Assembly: GCF_025263685.1 (NCBI RefSeq)
Contig: NZ_CP092109.1
Span: 2,233,001-2,297,000 of the forward strand
Source: Geoalkalibacter halelectricus
GTDB taxonomy: Bacteria > Desulfobacterota > Desulfuromonadia > Desulfuromonadales > Geoalkalibacteraceae
Direction of reading: 5' to 3'
Length of the DNA stretch: 64,000 bases
Positions 17,637 to 25,689 of this stretch are shown here, piece after piece. Numbering within the stretch: position 1 is the stretch's first letter; the number at the start of each line of letters is the position of its first letter. The notes beneath the pieces are model-generated. The model was not told the DNA's origin. It saw only the letters and a list, made by a program, of their open reading frames with translations, and did not search any database. The position numbers and the translations under genes are program-made.

Positions 17637-18563
17637 TTACTCCAATAGGTCCTTGAGGTTGAATACCACCTGGGGCTCCCAGCGACGGCCGGGCTCGAAG
17701 GGCAGGCGGCGCTCGCGCAGGATGGCGGCGCGCACAGAATCGTCGAAAACGCGGTCGCCCGACTCCCTGGTGAAGCGATAATCGAGCAGGTTGCCGCGCG
17801 CATCATAGATGAGGGTCGCCTCGACTTCCAGATCGCGGCGGCTCACCTGATAGCGCGACAGGCTCCACTGCTGCTTGAGAAAGGCCTGCAGCCAGACTTG
17901 CTGCGAAACGCCGGCCTCGCTGCCGCGCCCATCGGGCATGCCCAGGGGCGCATCGGGATTGCCCGGGGCCGGCCGGGTATCCTGCTGGGCCAGGGCGGCG
18001 AGGCGCTGGCGCAGGGCCTCCGCCTCTTGCTGGCGACGCGCCTGCTCACGCAACTCGCTCAGGCGCTGGTCGAGTTCGGCCTGCTGCGCCTGGCGCCGGT
18101 CAGGCTCCGGGGGCGCGGGGGGAGGTTGCGGCTGGGGTTCCGGCTTGGGCACCGGGGCCGGCTCGGGTTTCGGCTCCGACTTGGGCTGAGGGGCCGGCGC
18201 GGGGGGCGGCGGCGGGGGCGCCCGGCGCGCCCCCACGCCGGGGTGGGGGGCGGGGGGCGGCGGCGGGGCGGGGGGCGGGTGGGCGCGCGGCGCGGGGGGC
18301 GCGGGCGCGGGAGGCGCCGGGCGGGGGGGTTCGGCCCGCGGCGGCGCGGCATCGGGACGGCCCGCCTGGGGGTCGGCCACGGGCAACTGGGTGAGATCCA
18401 CGTAATACACCGGCCGTTGATCGCGCACCGGCGGGGAATGGAATGAGGTGCCGAGCAGCAGTACCACGGCGCCGTGCAAAAGCAAGGATGCCAGGACCAT
18501 GCGGCCCAGCCCGCGTTCGGGCTGCACGCTTCTCGACCATCGGCTGCGGCTGCTGAGATTCAT
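17637..18563 (-). CDS. tolA: TolA (proline-rich, TonB/TolA C-terminal domain)
   Basis: 308 residues. One N-terminal membrane helix (about 22-41) is followed by a long Pro/Ala-rich, then Lys/Pro-Glu repeat region (about 70-150), a Gln/Arg/Glu-rich helical segment, and a C-terminal TonB/TolA domain (about 215-308; SGDRVFDDSVRAAI, LPFEP). It links TolQR in the inner membrane to Pal/TolB. The Pro-rich stretch replaces most of the long helical domain of enteric TolA. The DNA from 18100 to 18360 is an extreme G-run region and could be error-prone in assembly. It lies between tolR and tolB. Confidence 0.92.
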   Translation of the reverse strand: MNLSSRSRWSRSVQPERGLGRMVLASLLLHGAVVLLLGTSFHSPPVRDQRPVYYVDLTQLPVADPQAGRPDAAPPRAEPPRPAPPAPAPPAPRAHPPPAPPPPPAPHPGVGARRAPPPPPPAPAPQPKSEPKPEPAPVPKPEPQPQPPPAPPEPDRRQAQQAELDQRLSELREQARRQQEAEALRQRLAALAQQDTRPAPGNPDAPLGMPDGRGSEAGVSQQVWLQAFLKQQWSLSRYQVSRRDLEVEATLIYDARGNLLDYRFTRESGDRVFDDSVRAAILRERRLPFEPGRRWEPQVVFNLKDLLE

Positions 18564-18575
18564 GGGTCTAGAATG

Positions 18576-19022
18576 TTAGCGCCTGCGCGGTGCAGGCTCC
18601 TCGGGGGGCTGGGCGATCATGCCGAGCTTCTCGATGCCCGCCCCGCGAATGGCAGCCATGACCTGGACCACGCGACCATAGGGTACATCGCGGTCGGCCT
18701 CCAGAAACACCTCCTGGGTGTCGCGCCCGGCCAGGACCTGGCGCAGCACCGGCATGAGCTGCTCGGGGTTGTCCACCGCGACCGTGCCGATGGCGATTTC
18801 ACCCGTCCGGGTGACGCTCACCACCAGGGGATCCTGAACCTGGTCGAGGGTCGGTGCATCGGCCACCTCGGGCAGGTTGACATCGACCCCGCTTTGCATC
18901 ATGGGCACGGTGACCATGAACATGATCAACAGCACCAGCATGACGTCGACAAAGGGCGTGACGTTGATCTGGGAGAGCATCCGGCGCCCCCCCGCGTCGC
19001 GGCGACCGACTTCAAGACCCAA
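18576..19022 (-). CDS. tolR: Biopolymer transport protein TolR (ExbD family)
   Basis: 148 residues with a single helix whose start, INVTPFVDVMLVLLIMFMV, carries the proton-pathway Asp (residue 26), followed by a periplasmic domain ending with VMAAIRGAGIEKLGMI. With TolQ it forms the proton-motive-force motor energising TolA. The gene starts 4 bases after the tolQ stop, so translation is probably coupled. Confidence 0.96.
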   Translation of the reverse strand: MGLEVGRRDAGGRRMLSQINVTPFVDVMLVLLIMFMVTVPMMQSGVDVNLPEVADAPTLDQVQDPLVVSVTRTGEIAIGTVAVDNPEQLMPVLRQVLAGRDTQEVFLEADRDVPYGRVVQVMAAIRGAGIEKLGMIAQPPEEPAPRRR

Positions 19023-19026
19023 GGCT

Positions 19027-19692
19027 CTAGCGCCTCCCCATGCGCTCGACGATGTTGAGCAGCTCTTGGGAGAAATTATCCATCTGGTTGCTCAGGTTGG
19101 TGATCTTGGCCAGGTAGTGATTGTAGCCCACCACTGCGGGGATCGCCGCCGCCAGACCGATGGCGGTGGCCAGCAGGGCCTCGGAGATACCGGGCGCCAC
19201 CACGGCCAGGGAGGCGCTACCGGTCTCGCCGATGCCGTGGAAGGAGTCCATGATCCCCCACACGGTGCCGAACAGCCCGATGAAGGGCGCGATGGAGCCG
19301 GTGGTGGCGAGAAACGGCAGGTACTTCTCCAGGCGCTGGATTTCCGAGGTGGTGGCGCGCCGCAGGGCACGCGCGACGTTGTCGCTGCCCCCCAGATCGA
19401 AAGCCGGCGCCACGTCCTCGCCTTCGCGCCGCTTCTGGCCCTTGATCAGTTCCTGGTAAGCCTCGCGAAACAGCACGCTCAAGGGCGCATGGGGAAAGTC
19501 GCGCAAACCCTGACTGATGAGGTCAAAGCGCTTCTTGGCCCAGAAAAAATCGAGGAAGCGTTCCGATTCGCGCATCGCCCGGTAGACCACGCGCCCTTTG
19601 TAAAAGATGATGGCCCAGGACACCACGGAAGAGTAGATGAGAATCAGCACGACCAGCTTGACGACCGGTCCCGCCTCAAGAAGCATGTCCAC
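19027..19692 (-). CDS. tolQ: Tol-Pal motor protein TolQ
   Basis: 221 residues, three membrane helices: residues about 10-30, and two in the second half, with the conserved TTGSIAPFIGLFGTVWGIM and LATAIGLAAAIPAVVGYN motifs of the MotA/TolQ/ExbB proton channel. It is the first gene of the tolQ-tolR-tolA-tolB-pal-cpoB operon. The ATG follows AGGAGACAC. Full length. Confidence 0.97.
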   Translation of the reverse strand: MDMLLEAGPVVKLVVLILIYSSVVSWAIIFYKGRVVYRAMRESERFLDFFWAKKRFDLISQGLRDFPHAPLSVLFREAYQELIKGQKRREGEDVAPAFDLGGSDNVARALRRATTSEIQRLEKYLPFLATTGSIAPFIGLFGTVWGIMDSFHGIGETGSASLAVVAPGISEALLATAIGLAAAIPAVVGYNHYLAKITNLSNQMDNFSQELLNIVERMGRR

Positions 19693-19842
19693 GTTGCTGT
19701 GTCTCCTAAAAACGACGTTTTTTCAATAACGAAGCAGTGATTATCGACGATCCCCCGGCGCAAGTCAACTGCGACCGGAAAGCCCGACTTGCCGCCCGCG
19801 GGGCAGACGCTATCCTTTTAGCAGGGATGGGAGCCCGACACC

Positions 19843-21051
19843 ATGCTTGAGCTTGCCGATATCCGCCGCGCCGCCGATTACCTGCGGGGCCGCGTGCGCC
19901 GCACCGAGTTGATCCACTCGCCCTATCTTTCCGAAATCTTGGGTTATCCGCTGTATTTCAAGTGCGAGAATCTGCAGCGCACCGGTTCCTTCAAGATTCG
20001 CGGCGCCACCTGGTTTCTCGCCAACCAGAACCCCGCTCGCCTCGCTGCCGGTGTCATCACCGCCTCGGCCGGCAATCATGCCCAGGGCGTGGCCCTGGCC
20101 GCCCGGCAGGCCGGCCTCGCGGCGACGGTAGTCATGCCCGAAAGCACCCCCCTGGCCAAGGTGCTGGCGACCCGCGATTACGGGGCGCGCATCATTTTGC
20201 ACGGCGCTTCCTACGACGAGGCCGCCGTCGCCGCGCGCGCAATGGAGCAGGAACAGGGGTTGGTGTACGTGCCGGCCTTCGATCATCCCCTGATCATGGC
20301 CGGACAAGGCTGCATCGGTATGGAAATTCTTGAGGATTTGCCCGAGGTGGAAAGGTTGGTGGTGCCCATCGGCGGCGGTGGACTGATTTCCGGCATCGCC
20401 ACCGCCGTCAAGAGCCTGCGCCCCGAGGCGCGCATTTTCGGCGTGGAAGCCGCAGGCGCGGCGGCCGCCTTCGCCTCGCGGCACGCCGGACGGCGCGAGG
20501 TGCTGCCTCAGGCCCAGTCCCTGGCCGACGGCATCGCCCTCAAGGCGGTGGGCGAACTGACCTTCCCCATCATCGAAAAGCTCGTCGACGATCTGCTTCT
20601 CGTGGAAGAGGAAGCCATCGCCCAAGCCATCGTCACGCTGCTGGAAAAGGTCAAGCTGGTGACCGAGGGTGCCGGGGCGGTCGGCCTGGCCGCGCTCATG
20701 GGTGCGGACGCGGGCGCGTCACATGGCAGCACCGTCTGTGTCTTGTCGGGAGGCAATATCGATGTGCAGACCCTGGAGCGGGTGGTGGAAAGGGGGTTGC
20801 TTGAGGAGGGGCGCTATCTCAAGCTGCGCCTTGAACTCCCCGATGTCCCCGGCGCCCTGGCGCGGCTCACCAGGGTGCTGGGCGAAGCGGGCGCCAATAT
20901 TTTTGCCGTGCGTCACGACCGGCGCCGCTCACGGTTGCCCCTGGGCCGCGCCGAGGTGTTGCTCGAGTTGGAAATGCGCGGCCCCGATCACATCGTCGCG
21001 GTGCGCCGCCGCCTGGCCGAGGAAGGCTACGACAGCGAGGCCCTGAGGTGA
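19843..21051 (+). CDS. ilvA: Threonine ammonia-lyase with C-terminal ACT domain
   Basis: 402 residues. The PLP Lys is in the GSFKIRGA motif (Lys 51), ASAGNHAQG binds the cofactor phosphate region, and VPIGGGGLISG is the Gly-rich phosphate loop. Residues about 325-402 form one ACT domain (LELPDVPGALARLTRVLGEAG). It converts threonine to 2-oxobutyrate plus ammonia, feeding isoleucine synthesis. The one-ACT, about 400-aa form resembles the TIGR01127 group rather than the 500-aa two-ACT IlvA, so a tdcB-like catabolic name is possible. The 3' end overlaps the convergent PAS gene by 25 bases. Confidence 0.9.
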   Translation: MLELADIRRAADYLRGRVRRTELIHSPYLSEILGYPLYFKCENLQRTGSFKIRGATWFLANQNPARLAAGVITASAGNHAQGVALAARQAGLAATVVMPESTPLAKVLATRDYGARIILHGASYDEAAVAARAMEQEQGLVYVPAFDHPLIMAGQGCIGMEILEDLPEVERLVVPIGGGGLISGIATAVKSLRPEARIFGVEAAGAAAAFASRHAGRREVLPQAQSLADGIALKAVGELTFPIIEKLVDDLLLVEEEAIAQAIVTLLEKVKLVTEGAGAVGLAALMGADAGASHGSTVCVLSGGNIDVQTLERVVERGLLEEGRYLKLRLELPDVPGALARLTRVLGEAGANIFAVRHDRRRSRLPLGRAEVLLELEMRGPDHIVAVRRRLAEEGYDSEALR

Positions 21052-22127
21052 GTCTCGACAAAAGCCGTCGGCTGCAGTTGCAACAGATAGCCGGTCGTTT
21101 CACCGTCCACCCGCAGGGGCGAGAGATTGATTTGCACCTCAAGCGGTCCCTGGCCGCGCACCACCAAGGTGCAGAAGGTCGGCCCCGGGGCAGAGCCCTC
21201 GCGCAGCAGACCGAGGCTGTGCTGCAAATCGGTGCGCACCTCATCGGCAAGCAGATCAAGGTCGAGCAGGCTGCGCCCCACGACCTCCTTGCGCTCACGT
21301 CCGATGAGGGCAAGAAAGGGTTTGCTGCAAAACAGGATGTGGCCAGTGGAATTGAGGCGAGCGACGCCGTGCTCGGCGCCTTCGACCAGCAACTGGTATT
21401 CGCGCCGCGCCGCGCCGAGCAGGGCGTTTTCCTGGGCCAGGGCGCAGCACTGCTCGCGGAGGTCGGACAATTCCTCGGCCAGGCACGGATCCTGATCGTC
21501 CCCCGCGCGCGCCTCGGACGCGCGGCGCCGCCACAGCCATGCGCCCAGGGCCGCGGCCAGCAGCGCAAAACCCAGGTGCCCGAGGGCCTGGGCACGCACC
21601 AGGGCCGGCCAGGATGCGATAATTTCGGCTTCCGGCGTGGCCAGGACCAGGGTCAGCGCCGCATCCCCGGCCGCAAGGGGCAGATAGGTCACCAGCCAAC
21701 GCCCGTCCTCCAGCGCTACGGCGAGACCGCCATGGATTCCCAGTGCCAGCTTGCGCCGCAGGCGTGAATCGTCGGCGATCTCGCGCCGCAGTGATTCCGG
21801 CGGCGCAATCTCGGGCAAAAAGCTCTGAGCCTGGCGATCATAGAGACTCATCTGGCTCTCGGCCAGACGCCCCTCGGCAATCGTGATCCGTTGCGCCGCC
21901 GCCGCCAGCGCGGCCCGATCATCGGCACCTTGGCGCTCAAGAAACAGAGCGCCTTGACGCGCCAGCCACAGTTGGCGCTCCAGATAGGCGCCGGCGGTTT
22001 GGACACGAACCTGCTCAGCCTGCCAGACGCCCAGCGTGACGAGGGCCAAAAGCACCGCGGCCACCGCCCCGATCCAGAATTTAGGTGTCACGGACATCAC
22101 CTTTTTGAGTACTTCTTTATGAACCAT
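21027..22127 (-). CDS. Membrane-anchored PAS-domain sensor without output domain
   Basis: 366 residues from ATG 22127 (a second candidate start is 22097). Two hydrophobic helices (about 18-38 and 190-210) enclose a periplasmic sensor of about 150 residues. A coiled coil follows and then a PAS domain (about 245-360: YQLLVEGAEHGVARLNSTGHILFCSKPFLALIG). No histidine kinase, GGDEF or HAMP-MCP output is present, so it probably signals by protein contact or is a truncated receptor. Neither start has a strong ribosome site. The gene ends inside the convergent ilvA 3' end. Confidence 0.7.
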   Translation of the reverse strand: MVHKEVLKKVMSVTPKFWIGAVAAVLLALVTLGVWQAEQVRVQTAGAYLERQLWLARQGALFLERQGADDRAALAAAAQRITIAEGRLAESQMSLYDRQAQSFLPEIAPPESLRREIADDSRLRRKLALGIHGGLAVALEDGRWLVTYLPLAAGDAALTLVLATPEAEIIASWPALVRAQALGHLGFALLAAALGAWLWRRRASEARAGDDQDPCLAEELSDLREQCCALAQENALLGAARREYQLLVEGAEHGVARLNSTGHILFCSKPFLALIGRERKEVVGRSLLDLDLLADEVRTDLQHSLGLLREGSAPGPTFCTLVVRGQGPLEVQINLSPLRVDGETTGYLLQLQPTAFVETHLRASLS

Positions 22128-22170
22128 AAGCAATATTAGCTGAATTTTATTTTTTTCTCAAGAGGGAGTT

Positions 22171-22875
22171 ATGTTTTCCTCGCTGGTACTGCTCGGCACC
22201 GTGCATCGCGACCCCCACAGCGTACCTTGTCTGCGCCGACTCCTTGAGCAGCTAGGCCCGGCTCTGGTCAGCCTGGAGATGAGCCCCTGGGCGCGCGATT
22301 TTCGCCTGGAACGCGGCCCTGCCCTGCAACGGCGCCTGCACGACATCCTAAAATCCCTGGCTGAGGAACGCGGCCTGGATCCGGCGGAGATTGCACGCCA
22401 TCCGGCCATCCGCGAGATTCGCGCCCTGCTTGCCCTGCCCTACGAATACCGCGCGGCCGCCGCTTACTGCGCAGCGCGAGGCGTGCCGTTGCACCTGATC
22501 GACGACAATGCCGTCTCTCAGGAAAAACTTGCCCTGGTCGAATACGAATTGGTCAGCATCGCCAACCTGCGCACCCTGTTGTCCCTCCCGGAGCCTCCGG
22601 CAAATCGGGAAAATCACGCGACCGCGCGCCGCCTGCTGGCCGACGACTGTCCTATCGAAATCCGTCAGGCCTTTCTCGCCGCTCGCCGGGGGGAGCATGG
22701 CATCGGCCCGCGCGACCGGCGCATGGCGCGGCAAATTCGTAAGCTTGGGCAGGAAGCAAGGCCGGAGCGCCTGGTGCATATCGGCGGCTGGGTGCATCTT
22801 GTGGACGACGCGAAAGGAGAGACGCTCTACAGCCTGCTGGCCGATCTCAAACCCGAGCGGCGCTTGCTCGTCTGA
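22171..22875 (+). CDS. TraB/PrgY/GumN-like protein
   Basis: 234 residues. LLGTVHRDP near the N-terminus (about 7-15) and HIGGWVHLVDD near residue 205 form the paired GxxH motifs of the TraB family, with LVSLEMSPW and the Glu/Arg between them. Family members are proposed metal-dependent peptidases or pheromone-shutdown factors, but function is unproven. No signal peptide is visible. GAGGGAG lies before the ATG. Convergent with the RuvC-fold gene. Confidence 0.65.
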   Translation: MFSSLVLLGTVHRDPHSVPCLRRLLEQLGPALVSLEMSPWARDFRLERGPALQRRLHDILKSLAEERGLDPAEIARHPAIREIRALLALPYEYRAAAAYCAARGVPLHLIDDNAVSQEKLALVEYELVSIANLRTLLSLPEPPANRENHATARRLLADDCPIEIRQAFLAARRGEHGIGPRDRRMARQIRKLGQEARPERLVHIGGWVHLVDDAKGETLYSLLADLKPERRLLV

Positions 22876-22903
22876 TTGCGGCCGGACGCAATCGGTGGGA
22901 TTC

Positions 22904-23371
22904 TCACCGGCGCAAAGCCGGCGGCAGGTCTTCGAGCCAACCACATTCCAGCACCCCCCACAGACCGATGAGGATCGCCTCGGCGGCGTCGTGACGCAGG
23001 GAGGTGGGCCGTGCGGCCGCCGACCAGGCGATGACGCGGCGCGCCAACTGGTCGGCGTGCTGTTTGGCGGCGCTGCCGCTACGCTGCTCCCGCGGCAGCA
23101 GCAGGCGCTCGCGCCACGCTTCGGCACCCAGGCGCAGCATTCTCAGGCCACGCCGCGCGGCCTCCTTTTCCCAGGCCGGGGCCAACAGCCCACCGCCTTC
23201 GATGACCAGCACCTCGAGATCGGGGATGTCGTTGAGGATGGCATGAACGGCACGCTTGAGGCGCTCACTGGTGCCGAAATTGTGCGAGCGGTACCAAAGA
23301 AGGCGGGCATCCGCGCCATAAAGCGCCAAGCCGGTTTTCAATCCCAGGTCGACGGCCAGCAAGACACCCAT
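22904..23371 (-). CDS. RuvC/RNase-H-fold protein, putative resolvase-like nuclease
   Basis: 155 residues. The pattern VDLGLKTG (Asp 8), VLVIEGGG (Glu 58) and LRHDAAEAILIGLW (Asp 128, Glu 131) matches the acidic active site and strand order of RuvC-like Holliday-junction nucleases. It is similar in length to RuvC but otherwise divergent, and there is no ruvA/ruvB nearby, so it is a paralogue rather than the housekeeping resolvase. ATG 23371 was chosen; a TTG 9 codons upstream is an alternative. The ribosome site is weak. Confidence 0.6.
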   Translation of the reverse strand: MGVLLAVDLGLKTGLALYGADARLLWYRSHNFGTSERLKRAVHAILNDIPDLEVLVIEGGGLLAPAWEKEAARRGLRMLRLGAEAWRERLLLPREQRSGSAAKQHADQLARRVIAWSAAARPTSLRHDAAEAILIGLWGVLECGWLEDLPPALRR

Positions 23372-23419
23372 GAGATTCAGCCGCCAGGTTTCAGGCAAGG
23401 GTTAGGTTCGAGCCGCAGC

Positions 23420-24178
23420 TCATACCTTGCCCACCGGCGCCAGATAAACGGTGAACTCCTCCGCCCCGTCCACGCCAAGCAGCGCATCCATGAGATCCTG
23501 ACGGTAGGCGGCGATGGCGCAGGTCCCGGCGCCGATGGCCTCACAGGCCAGGTAGAGATTCTGGCAGACATGCCCGGCATCCAGGGCGATGACCTTGTAG
23601 GAGGCCTCGGCGTAGCGCCACTCGGTGCGCGCCGGCAGCGCCGTCCACACAAAGGTCGCGGCCGCTTCGCCGGCAAAGCGCTGGCCATGGGTGGCGAGGG
23701 TGAGGGAGGCTGCCAGGTCGTCGGGCTCGCGCTCCAGAACCAGGGCGTGATCGAGGGGCAGGTAGCGATAAATCCCGGGAGCCAGCCCCGCGACGTTGAG
23801 GATGCAGAGATAGGTTTCCAAGGGATGGCGACAGCCCGCCGAAGGCACCGTTCGCAGCACCGCCGCCTCATGCAGGCGCTCGCGCACCCCTTGGGTGGCC
23901 CAGAGCAGAAACGCCAGCTCATCGAGGCGCAGGGCCTCGCGACGAAAGCGGCGCCGGCTCTCGCGCCGCGCGATGGCCGTCGCCAGATCGCAATCGGGAA
24001 TGTCCCAGTCTTCGCGCCCCGGCAGAGCCAGCACCTCGGCACCCGCTGCCACCGGCTTCTGCACCGGCGGCGGCGCTTCACCCAGGGCCTGCGGCGTGCG
24101 TCGCCAATCCACCTCCGGGCGGATGTAATCGGTCAGAAACCAACGGCCGGCGTCCTTGGTGATACTCGGCTTGCTCAT
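23420..24178 (-). CDS. SagB/ThcOx family nitroreductase-fold dehydrogenase
   Basis: 252 residues from ATG 24178, which is preceded by GGGGAGG. Motifs of the SagB-type FMN fold: ARRESRRRFRREALRLDELAFLLWATQG, PSAGCRHPLETYL, LAPGIYRYLP and the late IALDAGHVCQNLYLACEAIGAGTCAI. In toxin biosynthesis SagB oxidises azolines, but free-standing members without a cyclodehydratase, as here, are common in environmental bacteria and of unknown substrate. The frame extends upstream without family features. Confidence 0.85.
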   Translation of the reverse strand: MSKPSITKDAGRWFLTDYIRPEVDWRRTPQALGEAPPPVQKPVAAGAEVLALPGREDWDIPDCDLATAIARRESRRRFRREALRLDELAFLLWATQGVRERLHEAAVLRTVPSAGCRHPLETYLCILNVAGLAPGIYRYLPLDHALVLEREPDDLAASLTLATHGQRFAGEAAATFVWTALPARTEWRYAEASYKVIALDAGHVCQNLYLACEAIGAGTCAIAAYRQDLMDALLGVDGAEEFTVYLAPVGKV

Positions 24179-24315
24179 CGAGACCTCCCCTGTTTCGCAG
24201 AAGTTTAGCAGAAACCTGGCGCCAAAGGACACCCCTTCGCCCAAAGCGACTGGCGCTATTGGCGTCGACCTGGGCCATGCGGGAACAATCTGCGCTGCAA
24301 CAGAAAGCCGCCAGG

Positions 24316-24465
24316 CAGGGGACGTTGTTTCCCGGTCAACTAACACTGGCATGCAAACGGGCTAGAGCATCAGCTTGCTTTCCGGCCCACACCAATTATG
24401 ACTATGCGTAAATCAATTGGGCGTCTCTCCCGCAGAACAAAGCAACAAAGCAACAACGTCCCCTG
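24316..24465. repeat. 150-bp MITE/REP-like element with perfect 14-bp terminal inverted repeats
   Basis: CAGGGGACGTTGTT at 24316-24329 is the exact reverse complement of AACAACGTCCCCTG at 24452-24465. The interior is non-coding, less GC-rich, and ends with the micro-repeat AACAAAGCAACAAAGC. The right end abuts a histidine-kinase fragment that starts immediately after it. This is consistent with a non-autonomous transposable element; no target duplication is obvious. The rest of the gap, 24179-24315, shows nothing recognisable. Confidence 0.6.
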
Positions 24466-24664
24466 GTGCCGACGAGCGCCAGGAAATCTTTTCCTTATTC
24501 TTCCGGGGCTCGACGGGTAGGGATCTTCCCGGCACCGGCATCGGCCTTGCCACAGTTCGAAAATTGCCGAACACTATGGCGGAAGTGCCTGGGTGGAAGA
24601 GACTCCAAATGGAGGCAGCACTTTTTGGGTTGAGATGGTGGAGGATTTTTGCAGAAAGCTGTAG
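24466..24664 (+). pseudogene. Histidine kinase remnant (HATPase C-terminal part), frameshifted
   Basis: The first frame reads DERQEIFSLFFRGS then GRDLPGTGIGLATVRK, the F and G2 boxes of a sensor kinase. The reading then continues in another frame from about 24563: IAEHYGGSAWVEETPNGG, STFWVEM, ending at TAG 24662-24664. One missing A in the AAAA run at 24560-24563 explains the shift. Everything upstream of the ATPase F box is gone, and the break coincides with the end of the inverted-repeat element. Not functional. Confidence 0.8.
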
Positions 24665-24728
24665 GTCTACCATAAGCCGGTTGCTTGCCCGGATAGTCTA
24701 ATTCGACAGTCTCCTAGGGGAGATTTTC

Positions 24729-25259
24729 TCAAGGAAGTATCGTCAACAGATAAGCCTCGCGGTCAAAATTTTTAAACAACATGAGGCTGAGTTCCTCCAA
24801 CTCCGTACCTTTAAGTGACTTAATGAGGCTTTCTGCTTCCTGCGCAGCATGTGGGGCGCGCGCGAACAAAAGTGCGCTTATGCGATTGATTTCATTGAGA
24901 GGATCATCCGTATCCATTTCGCCATAGCCTTCGGCCACACTCCGGTAGCATTTCTGGACATGATCTTCATCTTCACCAGTTCGCTCGCCCAGCATACAGC
25001 GCAACATCAGCAGAGAAAGATCGTTTTCAAACTCAAGGACATCTTCGAGTATATTTTTTGCAGTTTCATATTCCCTTTTTCCTACCAAGTCTAATGCCTG
25101 GAATTTCAATTTGGAAACTTCATCGGCCTTGCGGATTTGATTTGGGTGCTCAAGAGAAGACCCTTGATCTACAGAACTTTTTCCAGGCTGCACATGCTCG
25201 CGGCACCCGACATTTCCCAATAAAACAAAAAAGCACAGAATAAATAAAAGGTTACGCAT
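24729..25259 (-). CDS. Small lipoprotein, unknown; candidate immunity or cargo-linked protein
   Basis: 176 residues with signal sequence and lipobox LLGNVGC (Cys at about 19). The mature protein is charged, with helical TPR-like character (EYETAKNILEDVLEFENDLSLLML). The gene is AT-richer than its neighbours, suggesting transfer. Its ATG overlaps the stop of the preceding 84-aa ORF (TAATG), so it belongs to the VgrG-linked operon. Lipoproteins in this position behind vgrG are often immunity proteins; that role is inference. A sequence family was not recognised. Confidence 0.6.
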   Translation of the reverse strand: MRNLLFILCFFVLLGNVGCREHVQPGKSSVDQGSSLEHPNQIRKADEVSKLKFQALDLVGKREYETAKNILEDVLEFENDLSLLMLRCMLGERTGEDEDHVQKCYRSVAEGYGEMDTDDPLNEINRISALLFARAPHAAQEAESLIKSLKGTELEELSLMLFKNFDREAYLLTILP

Positions 25260-25513
25260 TAATCCTCCAACACACGAATAGGTATTGTTAAGTGACCCTG
25301 CGCAGGCATTGGCACCACCTGCCCACCTGGAGTTGAATAAACATAGCCACCCGTTAGCTCTAAAGAGAGATCCATTCCCGCAACCGGTTCAGGGAGTTCA
25401 AATTCAGCATACCCGACGGGCGAATATTGATCGTTAGCCCACAACTCAGAGCCTTCTCTTATTAAAGATTTTTCGGCCCATATACGATCCTGAAAGCGAA
25501 GCAGAGCGGTCAT
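25259..25513 (-). CDS. 84-aa protein of unknown function in vgrG operon
   Basis: MTALLRFQDRIW... opens a short, mostly beta-type sequence (PVGYAEFELPEP, GGYVYSTPGG, HLTIPIRVLED) with no signal peptide. It is linked on both sides: its ATG overlaps the TGA of the 55-codon frame downstream of vgrG, and its TAA overlaps the lipoprotein ATG. This tight packing supports it being translated. It may be a small adaptor or the residue of a larger effector; no family recognised. Confidence 0.5.
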   Translation of the reverse strand: MTALLRFQDRIWAEKSLIREGSELWANDQYSPVGYAEFELPEPVAGMDLSLELTGGYVYSTPGGQVVPMPAQGHLTIPIRVLED

Positions 25514-25677
25514 AAAAAACTAGTCTTTCCGATCCTGTTCGCCGCGGTAAAACAACTGGCTGAAACAAAAAGGTCAAGTCCACGAACGACGATGTTTCCT
25601 TTGAAAATGAATGCACCATTGAATCCCACCCCTTCCGTCGGGAGATACGCCGCCTGCCGCAAATGATAGTTTTGCAA
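25510..25677 (-). CDS. Possible 55-aa ORF between vgrG and the 84-aa gene
   Basis: A TTG at 25677 opens a frame reading QNYHLRQAAYLPTEGVGFNG, then AFIFKGNIVVRGLDLF, ending at TGA 25512-25510, which overlaps the ATG of the next gene. The frame is the same as vgrG: only the single TAG at 25692-25690 separates them. It could be a separate small gene, or a VgrG C-terminal extension cut off by a nonsense mutation. No good ribosome site precedes the TTG. Confidence 0.35.
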   Translation of the reverse strand: MQNYHLRQAAYLPTEGVGFNGAFIFKGNIVVRGLDLFVSASCFTAANRIGKTSFL

Positions 25678-25689
25678 GGACGGTTGGTA

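Noticed and set aside
18100-18360. G-rich tract as a repeat element
   Set aside because: It encodes the Pro-rich linker of TolA and needs no other explanation.
24431-24455. AACAAAGCAACAAAGCAAC micro-repeats as a CRISPR array
   Set aside because: Units are only 7 bases with no spacers, and no cas genes are nearby.
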